From the NCBI RefSeq assembly GCF_000828715.1, contig NZ_AP014583.1, positions 1-64,000 on the forward strand: 64,000 bases of DNA, in the 5' to 3' direction. Source of the DNA: Winogradskyella sp. PG-2 (GTDB lineage: Bacteria; Bacteroidota; Bacteroidia; Flavobacteriales; Flavobacteriaceae). How positions within the stretch are numbered: position 1 is the stretch's first letter; each line of letters opens with the position of its first letter. Position numbers and translations under genes: made by a program. Shown in pieces: positions 17,169 to 25,437 of this stretch. The notes beneath the pieces are model-generated. The model did no database searches and was not told the DNA's origin. It saw nothing but the letters and a program-made list of their open reading frames with translations.

Positions 17169-17483
17169 CTATTCTTTTGAATTATTAGATAATTCTTTAT
17201 TCATTAATTGTTCAATTTTACGTTCTTCCCAGGCTAAGCCATATTTTAAGGATATAAAATGTAATATCAAAAATATACCCCAAACTACCCAACTACTTAA
17301 TACGTCTATGCTTATTATTTTATCCACAAAACTATCCCAGCTATCTTAATTATTATTTACTTTAACTCCAGTAATTACTATATTAACAACTATATAAATA
17401 AAGAGATGTGTGTAAAAACCTTTCTCTTTTTCTACTTTATTTTTAGCTTTGATATATTTTAAATTTTCTTCTTGATCTTTCAT
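17169..17483 (-). pseudogene. 2TM domain gene interrupted by an in-frame TAA
   Basis: Reading from the ATG at 17483 gives a 2TM-type start (KYIKAKNKVEKEKGFYTHLF, then a first membrane helix ending VITGVKVNNN). After 45 codons a TAA occurs at 17346-17348. In the same frame the sequence continues for 58 codons with the second helix (VLSSWVVWGIFLILHFI) and the family-typical tail, LAWEERKIEQLMNKE, ending at TAG 17169-17171. One base change, such as CAA to TAA, explains the break. It fills exactly the space between the kinase gene and the next 2TM gene. A short peptide of 45 residues with one helix could still be made. Confidence 0.85.
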
Positions 17484-17494
17484 AATACTTAATT

Positions 17495-18850
17495 TTAATT
17501 CCAATGACTATTTTGATCATCTCTGTTCATGTACTCTTCTATTTTCTTTTTTTCCCAGTTTGCGCCAAAAGCACCATTATCTACAAATACTCTATAGGCT
17601 TGTATAACCAAGCTTAATCCCCAACCAAACATCGGAAACCAAAACCATTGTATGGTATGTCTAGAATAGGTATACCATATAAAAATTAGAAATGGAATAA
17701 CAAATACATAGGATATTAAACTATAGTAGAAAGCTTTCAATTCTTCTACGCGTTTGCGAGCTCTAACATAATCGTCATTTAGACGCTCTTGTGATTTTTG
17801 TGTTGTTCTCATGATTGATACTTGTTTTGTGAGCATAGGAATTGCAACCGCAAAATCCTTATCTCTTTGATTGATATAAACTTTTCTGTCTGAAAGTAGA
17901 TTATAACGTTGTTTAATATTCTCTAAACCAACACCACTACTTTTCTTAACTATTTGTTTTGGTTGAAGATTATTCATCACTACTAAATGATTTCCATCTT
18001 CATATATTTTTATGTTCAACGGCTTACTAGATGTTACCATATTATGCTTTACTGCATTTTCTAAAAGTAACTGCAACGATAAAGGCACAACTTTACTTTC
18101 TGGATTTGATGCCTTGTCTGGTATCTCAAAAATGATACTATCTTCAAATCGCATTTTTAAAAGCGACATATACGTTCTTGCAAAATTCAATTCCTCATCT
18201 ACAGTAACTAATTCCTTATTCTTCTGCTCTAATACATAGCGATAGACTTTAGATAAAGACGTTGTAAAACGTTGTGCATTGTCTGGATTCTCTTCGATTA
18301 AACTCGTTAGTACATTTAAACTATTGAATAAAAAATGCGGATCTAACTGATTTTTTAAAGCATCAAATTTTGCGCTTGCTGCACCTGCGATAACCTTTTG
18401 TTCTTTTATCTTATTCTTCTGGTAACGATTATAAAAATAAATGATGTGAAAAACCGAAACTATTAATAGTGTAATCCATAACCCAAATGAATAACCGCTC
18501 CAAGTTTCACCATCTATAAATGCTTGATAATCTTCACCATAAACACCAATTGATATAAATGCTCTTAGAAAAAATATTAAAATTAAAGTTATGATTACAG
18601 CTCCTAAGATTCCTATAATTATTCGTTTTAAAGTGTCCCCCTTTTTCCAGTTTCTCTTTTCCATGTAATCGAAAAATACCATGTTAGCATATCCGAGAAC
18701 AAAGGAATACAATTGATAAAACCCAAACTCAATTAAAAACTCGTTCATGTTATCATATTGGAACATATCTCCAGAAATAAGTTCCCCAAGAATGAATATT
18801 GCACATCCTATCAAAAATGTAATGACTATATTTTTAACTGATTTAGACAT
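17495..18850 (-). CDS. LytS-type sensor histidine kinase fused to a C-terminal 2TM domain
   Basis: The protein has 451 residues. Four N-terminal membrane helices lie at about 8-27, 42-60, 76-98 and 122-140. The HisKA-like module of the LytS family follows with phospho-acceptor His172 in LDPHFLFNSLNVL, and then a HATPase region with LLLENAVKHNM and GVGLENIKQRY. From about residue 360 a complete 2TM domain is attached (RKRVEELKAFYYSLISY, two helices, GANWEKKKIEEYMNRDD), an arrangement that places a membrane module after the catalytic core. It probably phosphorylates the LytTR regulator at 14121. It is the second-to-third gene of a minus-strand cluster beginning with DUF2141 and TPR-like genes. 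Confidence 0.92.
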   Translation of the reverse strand: MSKSVKNIVITFLIGCAIFILGELISGDMFQYDNMNEFLIEFGFYQLYSFVLGYANMVFFDYMEKRNWKKGDTLKRIIIGILGAVIITLILIFFLRAFISIGVYGEDYQAFIDGETWSGYSFGLWITLLIVSVFHIIYFYNRYQKNKIKEQKVIAGAASAKFDALKNQLDPHFLFNSLNVLTSLIEENPDNAQRFTTSLSKVYRYVLEQKNKELVTVDEELNFARTYMSLLKMRFEDSIIFEIPDKASNPESKVVPLSLQLLLENAVKHNMVTSSKPLNIKIYEDGNHLVVMNNLQPKQIVKKSSGVGLENIKQRYNLLSDRKVYINQRDKDFAVAIPMLTKQVSIMRTTQKSQERLNDDYVRARKRVEELKAFYYSLISYVFVIPFLIFIWYTYSRHTIQWFWFPMFGWGLSLVIQAYRVFVDNGAFGANWEKKKIEEYMNRDDQNSHWN

Positions 18851-18861
18851 AATTGTTTTTA

Positions 18862-19482
18862 TTATTTACAAGATTCTACTACCTGCTCAGCACGCTCTTT
18901 CCCCCAATTTGGATAAAAATCACTCTCTGGTTTAAAGGTATCAAAAAGTTCTATGGATGCCTCAATTTCTTTGCAATAAGGAGCTGTGTCTTGTCCAAAG
19001 TATTTAGCGCTTCCCATAGACCAATCTGCCTTACAAAAAGCTGCTCTAGGGTTTGTTGGTGCTAATTCTAAAGCTTTAGTGTACAACTCTGTTATTTTAC
19101 CTGCATATTTCATCCCATAAGTTGCACCATCATAAGCCACCCAATTTGTTAAGACCTGTGCCTGCATTATAAGAAGTTCAACATTCTCTTCACTCTTAGT
19201 CATAGCAATATCTAAATGCTCTTGTGCTTTATCTAATTGTGCTTTTAAGATGGCTTCATCTTTTACATTCCAGCTTTTTAAACTATTGATTTGTGCAATG
19301 TAATAGTTAGGCAACCATTCTTTAGATTCAGCTTTAGCAATACGTTCAAACATGTTTTCGGCTTCGTCAGTTTTATCGGATTGCCATAGTTCAAAAGCTT
19401 TAGTCATTCCTTTTTCAAAATTAGTTTGCGCTTGTGTAATTCCTGTGATTACAAATAAAGCGATGATGATTAAATTCCTCAT
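18862..19482 (-). CDS. Secreted TPR-like helical-repeat protein
   Basis: The 206-residue protein has a signal peptide (about 1-18, ending TQAQ) and then helical repeats resembling tetratricopeptide units (FELWQSDKTDEAENMFERIA, YTKALELAPTNPRAAF). Such repeats mediate protein contacts, and no enzyme motif is seen. Two cysteines near the end could form a disulfide. It sits 11 bases upstream of the kinase gene on the same strand. It may act as a periplasmic partner of the two-component system, but this is inferred from position only. Confidence 0.75.
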   Translation of the reverse strand: MRNLIIIALFVITGITQAQTNFEKGMTKAFELWQSDKTDEAENMFERIAKAESKEWLPNYYIAQINSLKSWNVKDEAILKAQLDKAQEHLDIAMTKSEENVELLIMQAQVLTNWVAYDGATYGMKYAGKITELYTKALELAPTNPRAAFCKADWSMGSAKYFGQDTAPYCKEIEASIELFDTFKPESDFYPNWGKERAEQVVESCK

Positions 19483-19500
19483 AATATTTAGTCTGTTTAA

Positions 19501-19923
19501 TTATAGTGTTATTGTTATTGATTTATTCTCTTTAAGCTGAAATTTGGCATCTTTCCATTTTGGTGGTCCCATAAAACCTCTTGCATTATTAGAACAACCG
19601 TAATCTTCTTTTGGAATGCCCATAAAGTTACTATCTAATTTCCCATTATTATTTTCGTCATGAAAAATAGAAACTGCGTAAGTACCTTTTGGTAAATCTT
19701 CAAAAGTCACGACACAGCTATTATTAGTAATTTTACTTTTAGTGCCCTTGTAAGACTTGCCTAAAAACTCTGTTTCAGTATTATAAATTGAAATAAACAT
19801 TTGTCCTTTATTACTATCTAATTCTTCAACTTTAACTTCTAAACTATATGTTTCTTCAGTTTTAACCTCAAGATTAGTTAAGCTTATTATTAATACAACT
19901 ACAAGTTTTAATAAAGTTCCCAT
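19501..19923 (-). CDS. DUF2141 domain secreted protein
   Basis: Starting at the ATG at 19923 gives 140 residues with a signal peptide (GTLLKLVVVLIISLTNLEV). An upstream ATG at 19947 would add eight residues before it and is less likely. The mature part shows the DUF2141 pattern: GQMFISIYNTETEFLG, LPKGTYAVSIFHDENNNGKLD and FMGIPKEDYGCSNNARG. The fold is probably an Ig-like beta sandwich in the periplasm. Function is unknown. It is the first gene of the minus-strand cluster that leads to the 2TM-fused kinase. Confidence 0.85.
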   Translation of the reverse strand: MGTLLKLVVVLIISLTNLEVKTEETYSLEVKVEELDSNKGQMFISIYNTETEFLGKSYKGTKSKITNNSCVVTFEDLPKGTYAVSIFHDENNNGKLDSNFMGIPKEDYGCSNNARGFMGPPKWKDAKFQLKENKSITITL

Positions 19924-20117
19924 AATGTTTGTTTTTGTTTGATACAAATATCTAGCACAAATCCAGGTATTAAAAACCAGACTTACTGAATTGTGATTTT
20001 TTAATGATGAATTGTAATTATTAAAAAATCCTTCTAAAAAAAACAGTACCTTCCTTTAATATTACTTATTTGATTCACTACATAAATTGGTCACCATAAT
20101 GAAACAAAAAATATTAA

Positions 20118-20498
20118 ATGCAAAACAACTATCAAATCTTTAGACAATTCTCACATCTAGGACAGGCTACTGAATTGAGGAATATACTCGAAGCTAACGC
20201 AATTATCACTCAACTAGATGATAATACACCACCTGTTGATGTTACATTTGCAGGTAATACATTACAAAATAAATTTGAAGTACTCATACGGCAATCCGAT
20301 TTTGAAAAGACGGAACAGATTCTAGAAAAAAATGCAGAAAACATAATAGATCAAATAGATAAAGACTATTATCTATTTCAGTTTACTGATGACGAACTTT
20401 ACAATATTCTTTTAAAATCTGATGAGTGGAATGAATTTGATTACACACTAGCCCAAAAATTGCTAATTCAGCGAGGACAATTGAGCGAGGACAATTGA
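20118..20498 (+). CDS. N-terminal part of a split DUF2007-type protein
   Basis: The first 80 residues look like a DUF2007 (putative signal-transducing) domain: FRQFSHLGQATELRNILEAN and FAGNTLQNKFEVLIRQSDFEKTEQIL. The frame then continues to KLLIQRGQLSEDN and stops at a TGA. The last four codons come from the second copy of a 14-bp tandem duplication (20471-20498). Without the duplication the frame would run straight into the downstream membrane region and give one protein of 218 residues. The 126-residue product may still fold as a soluble DUF2007 domain without its membrane anchor. Confidence 0.8.
   Translation: MQNNYQIFRQFSHLGQATELRNILEANAIITQLDDNTPPVDVTFAGNTLQNKFEVLIRQSDFEKTEQILEKNAENIIDQIDKDYYLFQFTDDELYNILLKSDEWNEFDYTLAQKLLIQRGQLSEDN
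20471..20498 (+). repeat. 14-bp tandem duplication that breaks a reading frame
   Basis: GCGAGGACAATTGA occurs twice head to tail, at 20471-20484 and 20485-20498. Because 14 is not a multiple of three, the second copy shifts the frame and creates the TGA that ends the upstream reading frame. Removing one copy restores a continuous frame through to 20788. Confidence 0.95.
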
Positions 20499-20788
20499 TT
20501 GACAAAGAATTGCTAGCATCTTTAAAAAAAGAACGTTTAAAGAAATTAGCTAAGCCCGAGAGCATTCAGAAACCATGGATTATAAGTGGTTACATCTTGT
20601 CTATTTTAGGTGGCTTTTTAGGGTTAATCATTGGTTATTTTCTGTGGACATCTAAGAAAACATTACCAAATGGACAAAGGGTTTATTCTTATAGTAAAAA
20701 TGATAGAAAACATGGCAATCAAATCTTTATCATTGGATTAATTGTTGCACCAATTGTTATGCTAGTTAAAGTAGTTAGTCAGTTTTAA
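20495..20788 (+). CDS. C-terminal membrane part of the split DUF2007-type protein
   Basis: The frame opens at a TTG (20495-20497) that overlaps the TGA of the upstream half. The 97 residues contain a charged linker (KELLASLKKERLKKLAKPE) and then two hydrophobic helices (WIISGYILSILGGFLGLIIG and IFIIGLIVAPIVMLVKVV) separated by KKTLPNGQRVYSYSKNDRKHGN. This is the natural C-terminal half of the protein broken by the duplication at 20471. It might be translated by re-initiation at the overlapping TTG, or not at all. Confidence 0.7.
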   Translation: MIDKELLASLKKERLKKLAKPESIQKPWIISGYILSILGGFLGLIIGYFLWTSKKTLPNGQRVYSYSKNDRKHGNQIFIIGLIVAPIVMLVKVVSQF

Positions 20789-20801
20789 AACTTATTATAA
20801 A

Positions 20802-20829
20802 AAAAGACCATCTTAATTGATGGTCTTTT
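20802..20829. terminator. Bidirectional intrinsic terminator
   Basis: AAAAGACCATC and GATGGTCTTTT form a perfect 11-bp stem with a TTAATT loop, flanked by A on one side and T on the other. It can end the split DUF2007 gene from the left and ndk from the right. Confidence 0.85.
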
Positions 20830-20851
20830 AATATTATATAATGTTTTTGTC

Positions 20852-21271
20852 TTAAAACATATCTCTACCAGAGAAATGAAAAGCACCTTCAATAGCTGCA
20901 TTGTCATCGCTATCACTTCCATGCACAGCGTTTTCGCTAATAGAATCCGCAAACATTTTACGGATAGTACCTTCTGCTGCATCTGCAGGATTGGTAGCAC
21001 CAATTAATGTTCTAAAATCTTCAACAGCATTATCTTTTTCTAATATTGCAGCTACTATAGGTCCACGAGTCATATATTCTACTAACTCACCAAAAAATGG
21101 ACGCTCTTTATGTATACCATAAAATTCCTCAGCATCTGCATTAGTCATCTGAGTTAACCTCATTGCTACAATTCTAAATCCTGAAGCTGTAATTTTTTCT
21201 AATATTGCGCCAATGTGTCCTTTTTCAACAGCATCTGGCTTTAACATTGTGAAAGTTCTGTTAGTTGCCAT
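20852..21271 (-). CDS. ndk: Nucleoside-diphosphate kinase
   Basis: Ndk transfers the gamma phosphate of ATP to other nucleoside diphosphates through a phospho-histidine, balancing nucleotide pools. The 139-residue protein has standard length. The N-terminus is [16 protein letters not shown], and the active-site histidine is His117 in [10 protein letters not shown]. It is a single gene with a terminator at 20802-20829, and it is divergent from nrnA. Confidence 0.98.
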   Translation of the reverse strand: MATNRTFTMLKPDAVEKGHIGAILEKITASGFRIVAMRLTQMTNADAEEFYGIHKERPFFGELVEYMTRGPIVAAILEKDNAVEDFRTLIGATNPADAAEGTIRKMFADSISENAVHGSDSDDNAAIEGAFHFSGRDMF

Positions 21272-21505
21272 GTATATTTTTTAATTTTGGTTCACCTTGC
21301 TTTAGTGCTTTGGCGAATTTGGATGCAAAAGTAATGCATTTCTTTAAAAAATCAAGAAGCACAGGCAATAATTGAATACTATTTAATGATTTATTAACAA
21401 AGCTTTAAAATATTATTTTATCATTCTCAAAAAGGAAAGACACAATTCTTAATTTCATATTAAAAGCACTTTTCAAAAACCCTAAAAATTGTATCTTCGC
21501 TTCTT

Positions 21506-22525
21506 ATGATTAAAGCACAAATTCCAGAAATAAAAACGCTCTTAAGTACTCCTAAGAACATTGTTATTGTTCCACATAAAAATCCTGATGGTGATGCTAT
21601 GGGATCTACCTTAGGACTATACCATTATCTAAAATCATATAATCATAATGCAACAGTTATTGCTCCAAATGATTATCCCGATTTTTTAAAATGGTTACCA
21701 GGAAATAACACTGTTTTAAAATATGAAAATGATCAGGGGGTAAGCAAAGTCTTAATAGAAAAAGCAGATTTAATTTTCACTTTAGATTTTAACGCTTTTC
21801 ATAGAGCTGGAGATATGGCTGAAGTATTAGAAACTTCTAATGCAACAAAATTAATGATAGATCATCACCAACAACCAGATGACTATGCAAAATTTAAGTA
21901 TTCAGATGTAAGCATGTCTTCAACATGTGAGATGGTTTACAATTTTATTGAAATGTTAGACGATGCAGAAAAGATTGATGCCATAATAGCCACGTGTTTA
22001 TATGTTGGTATTATGACTGATACAGGGTCGTTTAGATTTCGTTCTACAACGAATAGGACTCATGAGGTTATTAGCAACTTAATTAAAAAAGGTGCAGATA
22101 ACACCCAGATCCATAATAATATATTCGATACAAATAGTTACAGTCGCATACAATTACTAGGTAGAGCATTACAAAACTTAAAAATAGTACCAGAGTTAAG
22201 AACCGCTTATATTACTTTGTCTCAAGATGAACTTGATGAATTTGATTTTAAAAAAGGTGATACTGAAGGTTTTGTAAATTATGCACTATCCTTGAAAGGA
22301 ATTATCTTTGCTGCAATTTTTATAGAGAGTCAACAAGACCAAATTATAAAAATTTCTTTACGAAGTAAAGGTTCATTTTCAGTCAATGAATTTTCTAGAG
22401 CACACTTTCATGGTGGTGGACATACCAATGCTGCTGGAGGACGTAGTGAAACAGATATGTCTTCTACCATTGATAAATTTATTAGTATATTACCAAAATA
22501 TAAACAAGATTTGTCCCAATCATGA
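21506..22525 (+). CDS. DHH/DHHA1 phosphoesterase, NrnA-like (oligoribonuclease/pAp phosphatase)
   Basis: The 339-residue protein has the metal-binding motifs of the DHH family: VPHKNPDGDAMGS near residue 22-35, a Tx-D element (TLDFNAF), the DHH motif in LMIDHHQQPDDY, and TDTGSFRF. The C-terminal DHHA1 domain ends with GGGHTNAAGGR. NrnA-type enzymes degrade short RNA oligomers and dephosphorylate pAp. The gene overlaps the region just before GldI by four bases if the long GldI start is used. It forms an apparent operon with gldI and a PPIase. Confidence 0.92.
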   Translation: MIKAQIPEIKTLLSTPKNIVIVPHKNPDGDAMGSTLGLYHYLKSYNHNATVIAPNDYPDFLKWLPGNNTVLKYENDQGVSKVLIEKADLIFTLDFNAFHRAGDMAEVLETSNATKLMIDHHQQPDDYAKFKYSDVSMSSTCEMVYNFIEMLDDAEKIDAIIATCLYVGIMTDTGSFRFRSTTNRTHEVISNLIKKGADNTQIHNNIFDTNSYSRIQLLGRALQNLKIVPELRTAYITLSQDELDEFDFKKGDTEGFVNYALSLKGIIFAAIFIESQQDQIIKISLRSKGSFSVNEFSRAHFHGGGHTNAAGGRSETDMSSTIDKFISILPKYKQDLSQS

Positions 22526-22563
22526 AATCGAAAATATACAAACTCGACCACAAAGGAATAACT

Positions 22564-23103
22564 ATGTTAAGTAAAAACCTACACTACTTACTAGTAATCG
22601 CAATAATCTTTGTAAGCTGTAAATCACCTGAAGCCAGAATGCCAGAATCTGTTCAGTCTGGCTCATTCCTTAAAGAATCTGTAGAACGTAACAAAAAGCT
22701 CAATGAATTAGAGCGAGACCATATTAAAGACATTATAAAGAACAATCCTGATAAAACTTACATTGCTTCAGAGACTGGGTTTTGGTATTATTACAATATT
22801 AAAATAGAAACAGATAGCCTTAAACCACAATTCGGTGATATTGTAGATTTCGATTATAATATTTCGAGTATTGAAGGTAACGAAATCTATGCTAAGACCA
22901 ATAGATCATACATTATAGACAAAGAAGAATTGTTTACAGGCTTGCGTGAAGGTATAAAACTTCTTAAACCTACTGAAACAGCTACATTTATATTTCCATC
23001 ACAAAAAGCTTTTGGCTATTATGGAGATGACAATAAAATAGGAACTAATATTCCTTTAATTTGCGAAGTAACATTAAACACTATAAATAAGAAAAATGAT
23101 TAA
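22564..23103 (+). CDS. gldI: Gliding motility-associated FKBP-type PPIase lipoprotein GldI
   Basis: GldI is an outer-membrane-associated lipoprotein with an FKBP-like peptidyl-prolyl isomerase domain needed for gliding in Flavobacterium. I choose the ATG at 22564 because it puts the lipobox cysteine at residue 19 (VIAIIFVSC). An upstream ATG at 22522 would give an unusually long N-region. The mature protein has a helical segment (KESVERNKKLNELERDHIK) and an FKBP domain from about residue 70 to the end. It ends inside the next PPIase gene with an eight-base overlap. Whether isomerase activity is retained cannot be judged from the sequence. Confidence 0.85.
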   Translation: MLSKNLHYLLVIAIIFVSCKSPEARMPESVQSGSFLKESVERNKKLNELERDHIKDIIKNNPDKTYIASETGFWYYYNIKIETDSLKPQFGDIVDFDYNISSIEGNEIYAKTNRSYIIDKEELFTGLREGIKLLKPTETATFIFPSQKAFGYYGDDNKIGTNIPLICEVTLNTINKKND

Positions 23104-24262
23104 AAGAGCCCTTACAACACTTGTTGTATTATTAGTATTGGTAAATATTTCTTGCCAAGAAAAATACCCAAATTTAGAAGATGGTTTATATGCAGAATTC
23201 ATCACAAATAAAGGTACAATGGTAGCAGAATTGCATTATGATAAAGTTCCTGTAACCGTTGCTAACTTTGTTGCACTTGCAGAAGGTAATCATCCTTTAG
23301 TTAAAGAAGAATTTAAAGGCAAACGTTATTATGATAGTATAACATTTCATCGTGTCGTTAATAATTTTATGATTCAAGGCGGAGATCCTACTGCTACAGG
23401 TGCCGGAAATCCTGGTTATAAATTTCCTGATGAATTTCACCCAGAATTAAAGCACGATAAACCTGGTATTCTATCTATGGCAAACCCAGGAAAAGATGCC
23501 AATGGCACCCAATTTTTTATTATGGAAAAAGAATGGCCAAGTCTAGATAACCGACATGCTGTTTTTGGACAAGTGGTTGAAGGAATGGCTGTTCATGACT
23601 CTATTTCTAATGTAAAAGTTATTGATCCAAGTAGACGTAATCACAAACCTGTAGAGGATGTTGTAATTACTAAACTTAATATTATAAGAAAAGGTGCAGA
23701 TGCAAAGTCTTTCAACGCACCTAAGGTTTTCGAAGAGGAAATGCCAAAAATGAAAGAGAAGCAAGCAAAACTAAAAGAAGAAGCCAGAAAAAAAGCTAAA
23801 GAATTAGCAGATCTTGCAAAAGCAGAATTTTTAAAAAATAATGAAACACTCACTGGTCGTCGCATAGACTCACCAACCGGCATGGCAATGATATTTACTA
23901 ATGAAAGTGATGGTATAAAACCAAAGTCTACAGACAGCGTTAATATTGATTGTGCAGGTTATTTTGAAAATGGAGAATTATTCTGGACAACTTGGAAGAC
24001 TGTTGCTGAAGAAAATGGTAAGTACGATGAAAGAACGGACAAAGCTGGTCGTTATGCGCCTTTTTCTATGCCATATAATGCTACAGCAAGTTTAGTTCCT
24101 GGTTTTAGAGAAGCGATGTTAAATATGAAAATTGGTGATAAAGCCAGAGTATTTATCCCTCATTATTTAGGTTATGGCGAAAGAGGAAATCCACCAGTAA
24201 TTCCGGCTAATACTAATATCATATTCGATGTACAATTATCTGAAGTTAAAGTGAAAGAGTGA
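23096..24262 (+). CDS. Two-domain PPIase: cyclophilin plus FKBP, probable lipoprotein
   Basis: The 388-residue protein carries two unrelated proline isomerase folds. After a lipoprotein-like leader with Cys20 (VLVNISC) comes a cyclophilin domain (about 30-195) with YYDSITFHRVVNNFMIQGGD and FPDEFHPELKHDKPGILSMAN. A Lys/Glu/Ala-rich helical linker (about 210-245) follows, then an FKBP domain (about 255-388) with the hallmarks LVPGFREAMLNMKIGDKARVFIP and YGERGNPPVIPANTNIIFDV. It overlaps gldI by eight bases and closes the operon before the terminator at 24282. It probably assists folding of exported proteins. Confidence 0.93.
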   Translation: MIKRALTTLVVLLVLVNISCQEKYPNLEDGLYAEFITNKGTMVAELHYDKVPVTVANFVALAEGNHPLVKEEFKGKRYYDSITFHRVVNNFMIQGGDPTATGAGNPGYKFPDEFHPELKHDKPGILSMANPGKDANGTQFFIMEKEWPSLDNRHAVFGQVVEGMAVHDSISNVKVIDPSRRNHKPVEDVVITKLNIIRKGADAKSFNAPKVFEEEMPKMKEKQAKLKEEARKKAKELADLAKAEFLKNNETLTGRRIDSPTGMAMIFTNESDGIKPKSTDSVNIDCAGYFENGELFWTTWKTVAEENGKYDERTDKAGRYAPFSMPYNATASLVPGFREAMLNMKIGDKARVFIPHYLGYGERGNPPVIPANTNIIFDVQLSEVKVKE

Positions 24263-24281
24263 TAACTGATAATTATAAAAT

Positions 24282-24318
24282 AAAAATTGCCCGCTAATTT
24301 AATTAGCGGGCAATTTTT
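24282..24318. terminator. Bidirectional intrinsic terminator
   Basis: AAAAATTGCCCGCTAATT pairs perfectly with AATTAGCGGGCAATTTTT. It lies between the convergent ends of the PPIase gene (left) and the acidic FKBP lipoprotein gene (right). Confidence 0.9.
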
Positions 24319-24340
24319 ATTTTATACAGTAAATTATTCT

Positions 24341-25303
24341 TTACTCATCTGTTTCATTAGACTCAGTTGAATCTGCATCTAAATAATTAGGAATACCATC
24401 ACCATCACTATCATCATTCGTAGGGTCACCATCATTATCTAAATCTTCATTAATTGTAAAAACTCCATCCTCGTCATCATCTACATCAATATAGTTAGGA
24501 AATAGATCTTCGTCTGTATCATCATCATCAACACTTAAACTATTATCTAAATCTTCAATATATGAAGGCACACCATCATTATCGTGATCTAATTCTTCCA
24601 TCTGTAATAATTCAAACTTAAAAACAAGATTATCATAGGAAAACCCCGTAGTTGAACCAGAAAAATAGCCTAATCCTGATGGTACAAACATCACTCCTAA
24701 GCCAAAATTATTATAATTAACAATACCATTATCAAAAGTAAAATCTAAAGCAGAGTTAAATGAAGGTATGACCAAATTCCAAGCTCTAATTGTACCAAAA
24801 GTAGTAAAGCCATTTCCTTGCAAATTAAGATCAACAGGTGTAACTCTAGAGTCAAATACTTCTTCAGTCTGTACCGAACTTCCTTCATATCGCATACGTA
24901 CAGCATCAGTAAAATGAGGAGACTCACCTGCACCTTGATTAAGTCTTAAGATATAATACTCATACTCTACATCTAAATACGTTGTGGTTAAAACGTCAAC
25001 ATCATCAATAAGTAAAGTATTTTGATCTGGATCTGGCATATCCAAATAATTACCATCATCATCTTGAGGTAATTCAGTAATTATTATGTCAGTGTATTTA
25101 TGGTTGCTTCCTGTTTCAAGAAAACTTGAATTATAATAGTGCGTTGAAAGGTATGACAATATAGAATCTCTATCCTTTACTTGTTGTTCTGTTCTATCAG
25201 CTTCAACAAAGGTAGTTGTTATGTCATCATCATCTTTACAAGAAATAAAAACCGCTAATATGGCAATTACAAAAATGCTAAGTTTTAATATTTTAATTTT
25301 CAT
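24341..25303 (-). CDS. FKBP-type PPIase-like lipoprotein with acidic calcium-repeat tail
   Basis: The 320-residue protein has a lipoprotein signal with Cys22 (LAVFISCKDDDD). An FKBP-like domain lies at about 110-225 (RMRYEGSSVQTEEVFDS, then WNLVIPSFN and FVPSGLGYF). The last 85 residues are extremely acidic, with repeated units such as HDNDGVPSYIEDLD, VDDDEDGV and DSDGDGIPNYLDAD. These resemble thrombospondin type 3/EF-hand-like calcium-binding repeats. The FKBP active site looks degenerate. It is a monocistronic gene facing the PPIase operon end-to-end. The tail probably binds calcium outside the cytoplasm, by analogy with such repeats. Confidence 0.83.
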   Translation of the reverse strand: MKIKILKLSIFVIAILAVFISCKDDDDITTTFVEADRTEQQVKDRDSILSYLSTHYYNSSFLETGSNHKYTDIIITELPQDDDGNYLDMPDPDQNTLLIDDVDVLTTTYLDVEYEYYILRLNQGAGESPHFTDAVRMRYEGSSVQTEEVFDSRVTPVDLNLQGNGFTTFGTIRAWNLVIPSFNSALDFTFDNGIVNYNNFGLGVMFVPSGLGYFSGSTTGFSYDNLVFKFELLQMEELDHDNDGVPSYIEDLDNSLSVDDDDTDEDLFPNYIDVDDDEDGVFTINEDLDNDGDPTNDDSDGDGIPNYLDADSTESNETDE

Positions 25304-25393
25304 AGAATATATTTTTCTAGTAATAGTTTTACCACAAAACCATTACTAGGTTCATTATTGCTTAATTATAAGGCGCAAGATACATAAATATAA

Positions 25394-25401
25394 TATTTTT
25401 G
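25394..25401 (+). promoter_or_regulatory. -7 promoter element before the S4-domain gene
   Basis: TATTTTTG matches TAnnTTTG and lies 36 bases before the ATG. No clear TTG is seen at the ideal distance. Confidence 0.4.
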
Positions 25402-25437
25402 CATCAAAAGATTAACGTAGTTTTTAGTTAAAAATAT

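Noticed and set aside
17320..17328. TTATCCACA, a perfect DnaA-box sequence
   Set aside because: It is a single copy inside the broken 2TM gene, with no cluster of boxes or AT-rich unwinding region around it. It is probably chance.
24341..24600. Repetitive sequence in the acidic tail as a DNA repeat or CRISPR-like array
   Set aside because: The periodicity follows Asp-rich codons of calcium-repeat protein sequence, and there are no uniform repeats and spacers.
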